Below are positions 34,711 to 43,294 of a stretch of 64,000 nucleotides of DNA, piece after piece. Position 1 is the first letter of the stretch; the number at the start of each line of letters is the position of its first letter. Both the position numbers and the translations under genes were made by a program. A model generated the notes under the pieces. It had not been told where the DNA came from, did no database searches, and saw only the letters and a list, made by a program, of their open reading frames with translations. This DNA comes from Chryseobacterium sp. Tr-659 (GTDB lineage Bacteria > Bacteroidota > Bacteroidia > Flavobacteriales > Weeksellaceae). The stretch spans positions 1 through 64,000 of the forward strand of contig NZ_VWWP01000001.1 of NCBI RefSeq assembly GCF_011752975.1, in the 5' to 3' direction.

Positions 34711-34863
34711 CGTATTTTCGTTTACTCTTTTGAACCGGATATTAGAAAGATCAGATTTGTCGAGCATGTCGAGATCAAGTTTTGTTGTTTCCGTTGCGGA
34801 ATACATTTTTACGGGGATGTTTACTAAACCGAAGCCAATGGCACCATTCCAAATTGCTTTCAT
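34711..34863 (-). pseudogene. ku: Truncated Ku (NHEJ) gene, N-terminal remnant only
   Basis: Reading back from the ATG at 34861-34863, the first 51 codons match the N-terminus of bacterial Ku, the end-binding protein of non-homologous end joining. [20 protein letters not shown] is followed by [20 protein letters not shown] and [11 protein letters not shown]. At 34711 the similarity ends abruptly. The frame then runs into the antisense of the delta-60 gene's 3' end and stops. Bacterial Ku is normally about 260-300 residues, so more than 80 percent is missing. The junction lies 3 bases from the neighbouring gene's stop, suggesting a deletion or insertion joined the two. No LigD is visible in the window. 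Confidence 0.85.
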
Positions 34864-34935
34864 TGTCTTACGTTTTTAAAAGTCAAGCAATTAACATGCC
34901 GTTGGAAGTCTCTGTGGTACCTTTAATAAGCTTTG

Positions 34936-34949
34936 TTGTCAAATGACAA
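34936..34949. promoter_or_regulatory. Probable Crp/Fnr operator before the regulator gene
   Basis: TTGTCA-AA-TGACAA is a perfect inverted repeat with a two-base spacer. The same 14 bases occur at 35611-35624. A TTG at 34950-34952 and TACCTTTA at 34972-34979 form the promoter, so the palindrome lies directly upstream of the -33 element. Confidence 0.65.
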
Positions 34950-35004
34950 TTGTTTTTATCACATACTTTTATACCTTTATCTTTCCACAATTTGCGGATA
35001 AAAT

Positions 35005-35574
35005 ATGGAAGAACTTTTTAACTATATCAAAAAATTCGGAACGCTGAATCATCAGGATGAACTTTTGATTGCAGAAGGAATTCAGGAAATTACAGTGAAG
35101 AAGGGTGAACCTTTTATAGAAGCAGGAAAAGTAAGTCAAAGAATTGCTTTTGTGAAAAAAGGAGTTTTCCGGTCTTTGTATTATAATAAGAAAGGGGATG
35201 ATTTTACCCGTTATTTTATCTATGAGGGCAGATTTATAGGAGATTTTCAGGGCTTTACCGATCAGCTGCCTGCCCACGAAGATATTGAGGCGATTACAGA
35301 TGCCGTATTATTGGTAATAGATCTAAAACATTTTAAAGTACTGGAAGGAAAAATTGCTGTATGGCCGGTTTTATTTTCCAGGATTCATGCCTTTGTTGTT
35401 GAAAACAAGCTGAAGGTAGCGAGCATTATGTTGAATCAGGATGCAAAGTCCCGTTATATTCACTTTTTAAATCACTATCCCGGGCTGGCCAACAGAGTTC
35501 CACAGTCGATGCTGGCTTCCTATCTTGGAGTTACTCCTTCATCACTGAGCCGGATCAGAAGGAATATAGTATAG
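35005..35574 (+). CDS. Crp/Fnr family transcriptional regulator
   Basis: This 189-residue protein has an N-terminal cyclic-nucleotide-binding-like beta-barrel (about residues 15-120, with GEPFIEAGKVSQRIAFVKKGVFR) and a C-terminal helix-turn-helix near 165-185 (MLASYLGVTPSSLSRIRRNI). The FNR-type cysteine cluster is absent, so oxygen sensing by an Fe-S centre is unlikely. The ligand is unknown. The palindrome TTGTCAAATGACAA lies before this gene and again before the purA-like gene that follows, which suggests autoregulation and control of that gene. The start ATG has a purine-rich stretch upstream. Confidence 0.9.
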   Translation: MEELFNYIKKFGTLNHQDELLIAEGIQEITVKKGEPFIEAGKVSQRIAFVKKGVFRSLYYNKKGDDFTRYFIYEGRFIGDFQGFTDQLPAHEDIEAITDAVLLVIDLKHFKVLEGKIAVWPVLFSRIHAFVVENKLKVASIMLNQDAKSRYIHFLNHYPGLANRVPQSMLASYLGVTPSSLSRIRRNIV

Positions 35575-35610
35575 ATATGATGAACTGGTTTCCTGCTTCC
35601 GCTTTCTTTT

Positions 35611-35624
35611 TTGTCAAATGACAA
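35611..35624. promoter_or_regulatory. Second identical operator, before the purA-like gene
   Basis: TTGTCAAATGACAA again, followed after exactly 22 bases by TAGCTTTG (35647-35654), a good -7 element. The first copy has the same 22-base distance to its -7 element. The -33 region here is poor (TGG), as in activator-dependent promoters. Confidence 0.65.
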
Positions 35625-35677
35625 TGGTCTTCCTTGCTGACTGCCATAGCTTTGCATCATAAAATAAAAGTATAAAT

Positions 35678-36949
35678 ATGGATATTGTATTAGGATTGCA
35701 ATGGGGAGATGAAGGAAAGGGAAAGTTTATCGATCTTATCAGCGAAAATTATGACATTACAGCACGTTTCAACGGCGGATCTAATGCTGGGCACAGCATA
35801 GAGAGAAACGGGAAGAGAATTACGCTTAAAATGATTCCTTCGGGGATCTTTATGAAGAAAGTACAAAATGTTGTTGGTACGGGAACTGTTCTGGATCCTG
35901 TAAGTTTTAAAAAAGAAATTGAAAACCTTCAGACATTTGATGAGACCGTTCAGCCTGAAAACAATGTAATTATTTCATTAAAAGCTCACTTTGTGCTGCC
36001 TACTCATAAACTTCTGGATGTATTTATGGAAGAGAGTTCCGATTATACTACAATTGGAACTACCAAAAATGGGATTGCACAGGCTTATTCAAATAAAATT
36101 TTAAGACAGAATGTAAGAATAGGTGATATGTATGCTCCGGACTTTAAAAACAGAGTACAGCATATTCTGGAAAGAGATTATAAAATGCTGACAGCAGGAG
36201 AGATGATACTCCCTCCTTTAGAGGAAATCAGTAATGAGTTTTTTGATGCGGTAGATTTTTTGAAAAGATTTAAATGCACGGAGACAGAAATATATTTAAA
36301 CAATGCTTTGGCAGAAGGAAAAACAATATTGGCAGAAGGATCTCAGGCTGCAATGCTGGATATTGACCACGGAACATATCCTTATGTAACTTCTTCTTCT
36401 ACAACAGCTTCAGGAGCGAGCAGTGGACTTGGTGTTTCACCGAGAAAGATCGGTGAAATATTTGGAATTGCAAAAGCGTATTGTACGAGGGTAGGAAATG
36501 GTGTTTTTCCAACAGAATTATTTGATGACCTGGGTGAAGAGATCAGAATCAAAGGGAATGAGTTCGGATCCAATACAGGACGTCCGAGAAGAACCGGATG
36601 GCTGGATCTTCCTGCTTTAAAATATGCCGTGATGATCAACGGGGTAACTCAGTTGGTCTTAACAAAGGCAGATGTATTAAGCGGGTTGAAATCTGTAGCA
36701 ATTTGTACTCATTATGAACTGGAAGATGGAAAAACAGTGTCCGTTTCGGGATTGCTTCCGGAAAATGGAAAGCCGATTCTGAAATGGATGAATGGATGGG
36801 ATGCTGATTTTTCTATAATAAAGCATTCTTCGGAATTGCCAGAAGAGTTAATGGATTTCTTATCATTCTTGGAAACTGAATTAGGAATTCCGGTGGCCTA
36901 TCTTTCAACAGGTCCGGGAAGAAATGAAATGTTGAAATTAATCAGTTAA
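35678..36949 (+). CDS. Adenylosuccinate synthetase family protein (divergent copy)
   Basis: PurA joins IMP and aspartate using GTP, the first committed step to AMP. The 423-residue protein keeps the key features: WGDEGKGK (catalytic D11), NGGSNAGH (H39), GRPRRTGW and the QLVLTKADVLSG region near 325-335. Several usually invariant positions differ. GTTKNGIAQAY stands for the GTTxxGIGPAY expected, NAGHS for NAGHT, and STGPGRNE for STGPDRxE. This suggests a paralogue with altered substrate use or tuning rather than the housekeeping enzyme, though it could still be the only copy. It follows a Crp/Fnr gene and shares its operator. Confidence 0.9.
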   Translation: MDIVLGLQWGDEGKGKFIDLISENYDITARFNGGSNAGHSIERNGKRITLKMIPSGIFMKKVQNVVGTGTVLDPVSFKKEIENLQTFDETVQPENNVIISLKAHFVLPTHKLLDVFMEESSDYTTIGTTKNGIAQAYSNKILRQNVRIGDMYAPDFKNRVQHILERDYKMLTAGEMILPPLEEISNEFFDAVDFLKRFKCTETEIYLNNALAEGKTILAEGSQAAMLDIDHGTYPYVTSSSTTASGASSGLGVSPRKIGEIFGIAKAYCTRVGNGVFPTELFDDLGEEIRIKGNEFGSNTGRPRRTGWLDLPALKYAVMINGVTQLVLTKADVLSGLKSVAICTHYELEDGKTVSVSGLLPENGKPILKWMNGWDADFSIIKHSSELPEELMDFLSFLETELGIPVAYLSTGPGRNEMLKLIS

Positions 36950-36988
36950 TAATTATACAGCAGAAAATATATACTGATCTTATAGACA

Positions 36989-37023
36989 AAAGAGGTTAGG
37001 AAATTTATTTCCTAACCTCTTTA
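36989..37023. terminator. Bidirectional terminator
   Basis: A 14-base perfect stem (AGAGGTTAGGAAAT with complement) between the purA-like gene and the convergent astacin gene, flanked by A and T runs on both sides, serves both transcripts. Confidence 0.85.
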
Positions 37024-37037
37024 TTTGGATGAAAAGT

Positions 37038-38369
37038 TTAATTAACTTTTGTAAGTATAAAACGTTGTTTTGTAGAAGGCTGAACCGTTTGATCCGTAGT
37101 GCCGATTACAATAGGTGTAAGATTAGTTGTTAAACCATTTTTCACCTCTAGTCTCAGTGCCGGTGCATTCTTAGGAGCGAATCCAAAACCATTATTTCCG
37201 AGATTGAATAACAGCCATTTCTGAGAATCCGTATTGGAATTGGTTCTTAATTCAACCGCTGTTCCGTTCGTTGTTCCGTTACTTTTCACGGTTAACACCT
37301 TTGTGGGATCCAATATAGATTTGATGATATAATAGCCATGATCTGATTTACTGAACGTAAATCTCTGGTTATTCCCTGTGGAAGCTGAATATAGAACTAT
37401 GCTGGTGCCGTCTGTAGTGGAACTTCCGGAAATATCTAAATTTTTATCACTCGCTAAAGATGTTGTCATTGTATAAGTTCCGTTGATTGCCGAACTAGTA
37501 TTCACAGGTCCATACAAATGATTTATTCCGGCATAATCACCGGCTGACAAACCTGTCCTTTGCTTGGTAAAAGTGGAACCATCCAGCTTAGTCATTACAG
37601 GCTGGCTTGGGTTTATAGCAAAGTCTGTAGACTGATACATCATGACAGATCCGAAATCAAATGCACCATGCCCTGCATAATCATTGTAAAGATTGAAGTT
37701 ATGACGGCTTCCTTCTGTTGCCTTGTTAACATCTACAATAATGTATTGATCTCTGTCCGGGCGGCACTGCTCATGCATAATTCCCATAGAGTGCATTATT
37801 TCATGAGCAATAATTGCAGGATAGGTAATATTATAAATTTTAATACCGTTAACTCTGTTTTTTTGCCATCCAAGCGGAGAACTGTTTGTGGTTGTATAAG
37901 TAAAAGTGATATATTCTGTTTGATTGGTACGTTCAACAAACTGCATGCTGGTTTGAGAAGAGATCATATCAAACGCTTTGTTGATATTGGTAAGAAAGGT
38001 ATTATAATTCTGTGTACTCAGACTTCCCTGACTGGGTAATGTGTAATAGACGGTTGCATTAGGCCATGTCTTAATAAAGGAGCTTACAATAGTACTTTTC
38101 TCAGTTGTTGACATTCCAGAATTGGCCTGCATCTTTAATTTGTCAAATTGTTCAGAGCTGATAGTAATATCTTCTGCATAAAAATATTCACCATTTACTT
38201 CATTGACATACGTGTAGGTTCCGTTAATCAGTAATTTGTGAATCTTTGCATTATCTAGCTTTGTTGTTGTATGATCTATTGAATCTGCTTGCGTGTTTTC
38301 AATATCCGACCTACATGAATTCATTGCCAAAACAAGGCATCCTGATAAGAGTAATAGTTTGCTTTTCAT
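37038..38369 (-). CDS. Astacin-family (M12A) metalloprotease lipoprotein with ricin B domain
   Basis: This 443-residue protein has a lipobox cysteine at residue 19 (LAMNSC) and a pro-region. The astacin zinc site is HEIMHSMGIMHEQCRPDRD, with H189, H193 and H199 as metal ligands and E190 as the catalytic base. A met-turn region follows (SVMMYQSTDFA). A C-terminal ricin-type lectin domain spans about 295-440 (YTMTTSLASDKNLDISG, then QRFTFSK and QKWLLFN), likely binding carbohydrate. It resembles flavastacin of Elizabethkingia, a secreted astacin of the same family group. Surface anchoring through lipid and glycan binding suggests attack on glycoprotein or matrix substrates. Confidence 0.93.
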   Translation of the reverse strand: MKSKLLLLSGCLVLAMNSCRSDIENTQADSIDHTTTKLDNAKIHKLLINGTYTYVNEVNGEYFYAEDITISSEQFDKLKMQANSGMSTTEKSTIVSSFIKTWPNATVYYTLPSQGSLSTQNYNTFLTNINKAFDMISSQTSMQFVERTNQTEYITFTYTTTNSSPLGWQKNRVNGIKIYNITYPAIIAHEIMHSMGIMHEQCRPDRDQYIIVDVNKATEGSRHNFNLYNDYAGHGAFDFGSVMMYQSTDFAINPSQPVMTKLDGSTFTKQRTGLSAGDYAGINHLYGPVNTSSAINGTYTMTTSLASDKNLDISGSSTTDGTSIVLYSASTGNNQRFTFSKSDHGYYIIKSILDPTKVLTVKSNGTTNGTAVELRTNSNTDSQKWLLFNLGNNGFGFAPKNAPALRLEVKNGLTTNLTPIVIGTTDQTVQPSTKQRFILTKVN

Positions 38370-38851
38370 ATTATTTAATATTGGTTGATGATCCGGTTTT
38401 TAAATATGAACAGCTATATTATTACCATACGCAAAAGATTGTAAAAATAAATCAATTCCTAAGTTTGATTAGGTCTCCATTATAATTAAGCCGCATGCTG
38501 TAAATGTATTAATAAAAAGTTATATTTGAATATAACATAATATAATGATTGTTTTATTGGTGTTTTGTTTAAAATGTGTATTTATTTCACTAAATTATTT
38601 ATTTTAATTTAATTTTTACTATGAATTTTCAAATTAGATTATTCACAGATATTTGATATAATGATTAAATCTGTTATTTATACTGATATAAAATTCATTC
38701 TATTATCAAATCAATGAAATAAGCTTGAAATATATAATATTATGGACTGCAAATAATACTGCTTATAAATGTTTGTTTTTCAAAATAAGATGATCTGTAT
38801 GGGTATTGATAAATATAAAGTTAAATTGAAGACTTCTATAATTTAGAATAT
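38370..38851. other. AT-rich intergenic region
   Basis: Very AT-rich sequence holding the presumed promoter of the astacin gene (minus strand). I see no coding sequence or structured RNA in it. Confidence 0.4.
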
Positions 38852-38880
38852 AAAAAAACGGGGCAAAAACCCCGCTTTAC
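38852..38880 (-). terminator. Terminator after aspS
   Basis: On the minus strand CGGGG-TTTTTG-CCCCG is followed by seven T residues, 8 bases after the aspS stop. Confidence 0.85.
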
Positions 38881-38882
38881 AT

Positions 38883-40637
38883 TTATGATTTTAAATTCAA
38901 TTTCAATTCTAACTCATCGAGCTGTGCATCAGCAATAGACGCTGGCGCATCAATCATTACATCTCGTCCTGAGTTATTCTTAGGGAATGCGATATAATCT
39001 CTGATTACCTCATTTCCATCAAGGATCGCTACCAAACGGTCAAATCCGAATGCTAAACCTCCGTGTGGTGGAGCTCCGTATTTGAATGCATTCATAAGGA
39101 ATCCAAACTGAGCTTCCGCTTCTTCTCTTGTAAATCCTAATAGATCAAACATTTTGGACTGAAGATCCTTATCAAAAATTCTGATTGATCCTCCTCCGAT
39201 TTCATTTCCGTTAAGAACCATATCGTAAGCATTGGCTCTTGCTTTCCCTGGATCAGTCTCCAATAAATGAATATCTTCAGGTTTTGGAGATGTGAAAGGG
39301 TGGTGCATTGCATGGTATCTTTCAGTATCTTCATCCCATTCCAATAGAGGGAAGTCTACAACCCAAAGTGGCGCAAATTCATTTCCTTTTCTTAACCCTA
39401 ATCGGTTTCCAAGCTCCATTCTTAACGCAGAAAGCTGAGCTCTTACCTTATTTTCATTTCCGGAAAGAATCAACATTAAGTCACCTTCTTTTGCTCCGAA
39501 TTTTTCAATGATTTTTGCTAAATCTTCTTCGTTATAGAATTTGTTTACGGATGAGGTCTTCACACCGTCATTCTGGAATTTTACCCAAACCATCCCTGAA
39601 GCTCCTATTTGTGGGCGTTTTACCCAATCCACAAGCTCATCAATCTGTTTTCTTGTATACTCTGCGCATCCTTCTACATTGATTCCTACTACCAATTCTG
39701 CATCATCGAATATCTTAAAGTCTTTACCTTTTACAAGCTCATTTAGCTCCACGAATTCCATTCCGAAACGGATGTCCGGTTTGTCATTACCGTATTTTTG
39801 CATCGCATCTGCGAAAGTCATTCTTGGGAAATCTCCGAATTCCTGCCCTGTAATATCTTTTAAAAGCGTTTTCGTCATTCCTTCAAAGACATTCATAACA
39901 TCTTCCTGCTCTACAAAAGCCATTTCACAGTCGATTTGTGTAAACTCAGGCTGTCTGTCTGCTCTTAAATCCTCATCACGGAAGCATTTTACAATCTGGA
40001 AATATTTATCCATTCCACCTACCATCAAAAGCTGTTTGAAAGTTTGTGGCGACTGTGGTAATGCATAGAATTGTCCTGGGTTCATTCTGCTTGGAACCAC
40101 AAAGTCTCTTGCGCCTTCCGGAGTAGATTTAATAAGAACCGGTGTTTCCACTTCAATAAATCCTTCTTCAGATAAATAATTTCTAACCTTTTGTGCCATT
40201 TTGTGACGGAAGATCAGCTTGTCTTTTACCGGATTTCTTCTGATATCCAGATAACGATATTTCATTCTTAATTCTTCACCGCCGTCCGTTTCATCTTCAA
40301 TAGTGAATGGAGGAAGCTGAGAATCATTAAGGATTGTTAATTTTTCTACTAGAAGTTCGATTTCTCCAGTTGGAATATTAGGATTCTTGCTTACCCTTTC
40401 AATAACTTTTCCGGTAGCCTGAATTACAAATTCACGTCCTAATTTTTTGGCTTCCTCCATCAGCTGAGCAGAAGAGCGCTCCTGATCAAAAACCAGCTGT
40501 GTAATTCCGTAACGATCTCGAAGATCTACCCAAATCATAAATCCTTTATCACGGATAGTCTGTACCCATCCTGATAGTGTAACTTCTTCATTCAGATTTT
40601 TCAGAGATAGCTCTCCATTGGTGTGTGATCGAAACAT
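38883..40637 (-). CDS. aspS: Aspartate--tRNA ligase
   Basis: Class II synthetase that charges tRNA-Asp. I take the ATG at 40637, where the typical start [14 protein letters not shown] begins; an in-frame ATG seven codons upstream adds a non-homologous MNFKQII. The protein (584 residues) has the OB-fold anticodon domain (about residues 15-110), then motif 2 ([20 protein letters not shown]) and the bacterial insertion domain. Motif 3 is near the C-terminus ([14 protein letters not shown]). Typical bacterial length. It stands alone on the minus strand with a terminator 8 bases after the stop. Confidence 0.96.
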   Translation of the reverse strand: MFRSHTNGELSLKNLNEEVTLSGWVQTIRDKGFMIWVDLRDRYGITQLVFDQERSSAQLMEEAKKLGREFVIQATGKVIERVSKNPNIPTGEIELLVEKLTILNDSQLPPFTIEDETDGGEELRMKYRYLDIRRNPVKDKLIFRHKMAQKVRNYLSEEGFIEVETPVLIKSTPEGARDFVVPSRMNPGQFYALPQSPQTFKQLLMVGGMDKYFQIVKCFRDEDLRADRQPEFTQIDCEMAFVEQEDVMNVFEGMTKTLLKDITGQEFGDFPRMTFADAMQKYGNDKPDIRFGMEFVELNELVKGKDFKIFDDAELVVGINVEGCAEYTRKQIDELVDWVKRPQIGASGMVWVKFQNDGVKTSSVNKFYNEEDLAKIIEKFGAKEGDLMLILSGNENKVRAQLSALRMELGNRLGLRKGNEFAPLWVVDFPLLEWDEDTERYHAMHHPFTSPKPEDIHLLETDPGKARANAYDMVLNGNEIGGGSIRIFDKDLQSKMFDLLGFTREEAEAQFGFLMNAFKYGAPPHGGLAFGFDRLVAILDGNEVIRDYIAFPKNNSGRDVMIDAPASIADAQLDELELKLNLKS

Positions 40638-40727
40638 AATTATTTGTTTAAAGTTCAATGTTTAAGGTTCAGTTCCGAACCTTGAATTTTTCGTTGGCAA
40701 AGATAAGATTTTTGCAGGTTTTATAAA

Positions 40728-40756
40728 TAAAAAAACTTCCTTTTCGGAAGTTTTCA
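40728..40756 (-). terminator. Terminator of the ankyrin gene
   Basis: On the minus strand ACTTCC pairs with GGAAGT around GAAAA, followed by seven T residues, 20 bases after the gene's stop. Confidence 0.8.
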
Positions 40757-40775
40757 TATATGGTTTTAAGATTTT

Positions 40776-41135
40776 TTAATCTCTTTTTGCCCCTCTTTCT
40801 ATTAATAATTTCGCGGTTTCATCTCGCTTTGTGCTCTCAGCAATCTCAAGTGGAGACCTGTTCTGACATTTTTTATTAATATTTGCCTTATTGTCTAACA
40901 GAAAATTAACGATATTGTTTTTTCCGGACAGCACACTGAACCCAAGAGGAGAATAAGAGTTGGCTCCAAGAACAAAACATTTATTGTAATCTCCTTGTAT
41001 AAACTGTTTTTTAAAGGTTGCCACATCATCAGAATAAATGGCTTTCATTTTTTCCTGAGTTAGTTTCTGGGCAGAAAACGTACCGGCAGATAATAACATT
41101 CCCAATAGAAAGGTAGTAGAGATTATTTTTTTCAT
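40776..41135 (-). CDS. Exported ankyrin-repeat protein
   Basis: This 119-residue protein has a signal peptide (residues 1-22, ending GTFSAQ) and two to three ankyrin repeats. The motif GFSVLSGKNNIVNFLLDNKANINKK (about residues 66-90) and the following RSPLEIAESTKRDETAKLLIERG show the typical helix-loop-helix with A-x-x-LL-x-x-G. Ankyrin domains mediate protein contacts. A short exported form is common in Flavobacteriia, but the partner is unknown. The gene stands alone, with a terminator shared with the aspS upstream region. Confidence 0.85.
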   Translation of the reverse strand: MKKIISTTFLLGMLLSAGTFSAQKLTQEKMKAIYSDDVATFKKQFIQGDYNKCFVLGANSYSPLGFSVLSGKNNIVNFLLDNKANINKKCQNRSPLEIAESTKRDETAKLLIERGAKRD

Positions 41136-41489
41136 AAGAATGATTTTTAAGAATATACAAATCTAAATTAAATTTTATTACCAATTGCTAAGTTTTGTAG
41201 ATATTTGGATTTGTATAAATCGTATTTTTCTTTTATTGGTTGTGAAATCGTAAAATGACAGGCTGGAGACAGGCTTTATTTTAAAAGTTTAATAATCTCA
41301 GACTTTTACCTATTAGTTTTATATCATATTATTTTGTTGTAAATATGTAATTACTATCGTATTACAAAAATAAAATATTGTAAAATAGAAAAATTAATAC
41401 AATGATATTTTCTAAAAATTGTTTTATTCTGTTGTGAGGAAAAACTGAAAAACTTTCCATATGTCAACTTTTTACTGATTCTGAATGAA
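41136..41489. other. Intergenic region between ankyrin and MATE genes
   Basis: AT-rich and without coding potential that I can support. It carries divergent promoters, including TATTTTTG at 41490-41497 for the MATE gene. Confidence 0.4.
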
Positions 41490-41497
41490 TATTTTTG
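41490..41497 (+). promoter_or_regulatory. Promoter -7 element for the MATE exporter
   Basis: TATTTTTG, 21 bases before the ATG at 41519. A TTG inside this element is an in-frame upstream start but lies in the promoter, so the ATG is the better start. Confidence 0.5.
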
Positions 41498-41518
41498 CTA
41501 AGTATAACTAGGAAAATA

Positions 41519-42913
41519 ATGACAAAATATATTGAGTTTTTGAAAAAAGCATTCAGTGGAGAAGAAACTGATTTCACGAAAGTAAATATCAGAAGTGCTG
41601 TTTTGCTTCTTGCTATACCTATGATGCTGGAAATGGCCATGGAATCTGTATTTGCGCTGGTAGATCTTTATTTTGTGGGACATCTGAAAGAAAGCGGATT
41701 TGCAATTCAAACGGTTGGGCTTACAGAATCAGTACTTTCGGTAATGTATTCTATTGCGATAGGAATGAGTATGGCAGCAACAGCCCTGGTTGCAAGGAGA
41801 ATTGGGGAGAAAAACCCGGAGCAGGCTTCAAGAAGTGCTGCACAGGTGTTATTGGTCTCTTTTGTGATCACTTTTATTTTAAGCTTGCTGGGAGTAGTGT
41901 ATGCAGAAGAAATTCTGATTCTTATGGGCTCAAAACCCGAAGCTGCAGCTTATGGAAAAGATTTTACCAGAATTATGATGGGAAGCAGCACAATTATTAT
42001 GCTTTTGTTTTTGATCAATGGAATTTTCAGAGGAGCCGGAAATGCAATGATTGCGATGAAAAGTTTATGGATTGCTAATATTGCCAACATTATTCTTTGT
42101 CCGTTATTGATAAAAGGCTTAGGCCCAATTCCTGCTTTAGGGCTTACGGGAGCGGCATTAGCAACAACAATCGGAAGAAGTATAGGGGTGCTTTACCAGC
42201 TGTATCATCTGTTGATAGCTGATACACAGATTAGAATCAGGCTTCCTTATTTTAAGCCCAATTATGATTTAATAAAATCCATTATAAAAATTGCAACCCC
42301 TGGGATCTTTCAGTTTGTAATTGCTTCATGCAGCTGGATATTCCTTGCGGAGCTGGTTGCAACTACCGGCGGAGAAAATGCTTCAGCGGGTTACCAGACC
42401 GCATTAAGACTGATGATGTTCTTTATGCTTCCTGCGTGGGGGCTGAGCAATGCTGCTTCCACATTAGTCGGGCAGAATATGGGAGCGAATGAAATGCTGA
42501 GGGCAGAACAGTCTGTTATGAAAACCGTTAAATATAATGTGATTTTTATGCTCATCGTAAGTCTGATCTTTATTTGTATGGGAAACTTTTTAGTAAGCTT
42601 TTTTACTCAGGAGATCGAGATCAAGAATTTTGCTAAAAATGCATTGCACATAATGAGTACCGGATTTATTTTCTACGGAATCGGAATGGTAATGATTAAC
42701 GCCTTTAATGGAGCAGGAGATACATGGACTCCTACATGGGTTAATCTTTTTGGGTTCTGGCTGTTTCAGATTCCATTGGCTTATTTTCTCTCAAAACATA
42801 TGGAACTGGGCCCTAAAGGTGTTTTTATTTCAATTCCCGCCGCAGAAACCCTGATTACTGTGGTTGCTTTTATTTTATTTAAAAGAGGAAAATGGAAAAC
42901 AATAAAAGTATAA
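41519..42913 (+). CDS. MATE-family efflux transporter
   Basis: This 464-residue protein has twelve hydrophobic helices arranged as two MatE domains. The first half contains LLLAIPMMLEMAMESVFALVDLYFVG (about residues 25-50), the family hallmark, and the second half has the same pattern (APAWGLSNAAST-like region near 315, then GQNMGANE). MATE proteins exchange sodium or protons for drugs or other organic cations. The start is the ATG at 41519. The gene is a single unit with a clear -7 element. Substrate unknown. Confidence 0.93.
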   Translation: MTKYIEFLKKAFSGEETDFTKVNIRSAVLLLAIPMMLEMAMESVFALVDLYFVGHLKESGFAIQTVGLTESVLSVMYSIAIGMSMAATALVARRIGEKNPEQASRSAAQVLLVSFVITFILSLLGVVYAEEILILMGSKPEAAAYGKDFTRIMMGSSTIIMLLFLINGIFRGAGNAMIAMKSLWIANIANIILCPLLIKGLGPIPALGLTGAALATTIGRSIGVLYQLYHLLIADTQIRIRLPYFKPNYDLIKSIIKIATPGIFQFVIASCSWIFLAELVATTGGENASAGYQTALRLMMFFMLPAWGLSNAASTLVGQNMGANEMLRAEQSVMKTVKYNVIFMLIVSLIFICMGNFLVSFFTQEIEIKNFAKNALHIMSTGFIFYGIGMVMINAFNGAGDTWTPTWVNLFGFWLFQIPLAYFLSKHMELGPKGVFISIPAAETLITVVAFILFKRGKWKTIKV

Positions 42914-43114
42914 AGCTACGTGGCAGAAGATGGCAGTCTTAAAGTTTTAAGTACATACATAGGTTTTAAAAACAATTGATTAAGGCGTCAACTATCAAAA
43001 CAGCAGGTCTATCATAACTTCCAGCTTCCTTCTTATTTATAAAACTTTAACAGCTTAATTCGTTGGATTTTAAAAGGTTATTTTTTAAATTCGTAATAAC
43101 AAATACATATTACT

Positions 43115-43234
43115 ATGGGAAAAGGAGACAAAAAATCACGAAGAGGGAAGATTAATTCCGGAAGTTATGGTAAAAGAAGACCTAAAAAAGCATCAAAATC
43201 TTTTGTGGCTTCTGAAGACAAATCAAAAAAGTAA
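43115..43234 (+). CDS. 30S ribosomal protein bTHX
   Basis: This 39-residue, strongly basic protein (MGKGDKKSRRGKINSGSYGK, then RRPKKASKSF) is the small ribosomal subunit protein THX. THX was first described in Thermus and is also encoded in Bacteroidota. The initial GKGDKKSRRGK and the GxYGKxRP region are the family signature. The gene is free-standing with a terminator 8 bases downstream. It is short enough to be missed by length cut-offs. Confidence 0.88.
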   Translation: MGKGDKKSRRGKINSGSYGKRRPKKASKSFVASEDKSKK

Positions 43235-43241
43235 ATGAAAT

Positions 43242-43278
43242 AAAAAAGACCAAAGAAAATCTCTTCGGTCTTTTTTTT
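43242..43278 (+). terminator. Terminator after bTHX
   Basis: AAAAAAGACC pairs with GGTCTTTTTT, with an inner AAGA/TCTT pairing, and ends in a T run. Confidence 0.8.
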
Positions 43279-43294
43279 ATAAAAATTAAATTAA

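Noticed and set aside
37560..38039. Plus-strand 159-codon ORF inside the astacin gene
   Set aside because: It is antisense to the zinc-site region of a clear metalloprotease, lacks start signals and has no recognisable domain.
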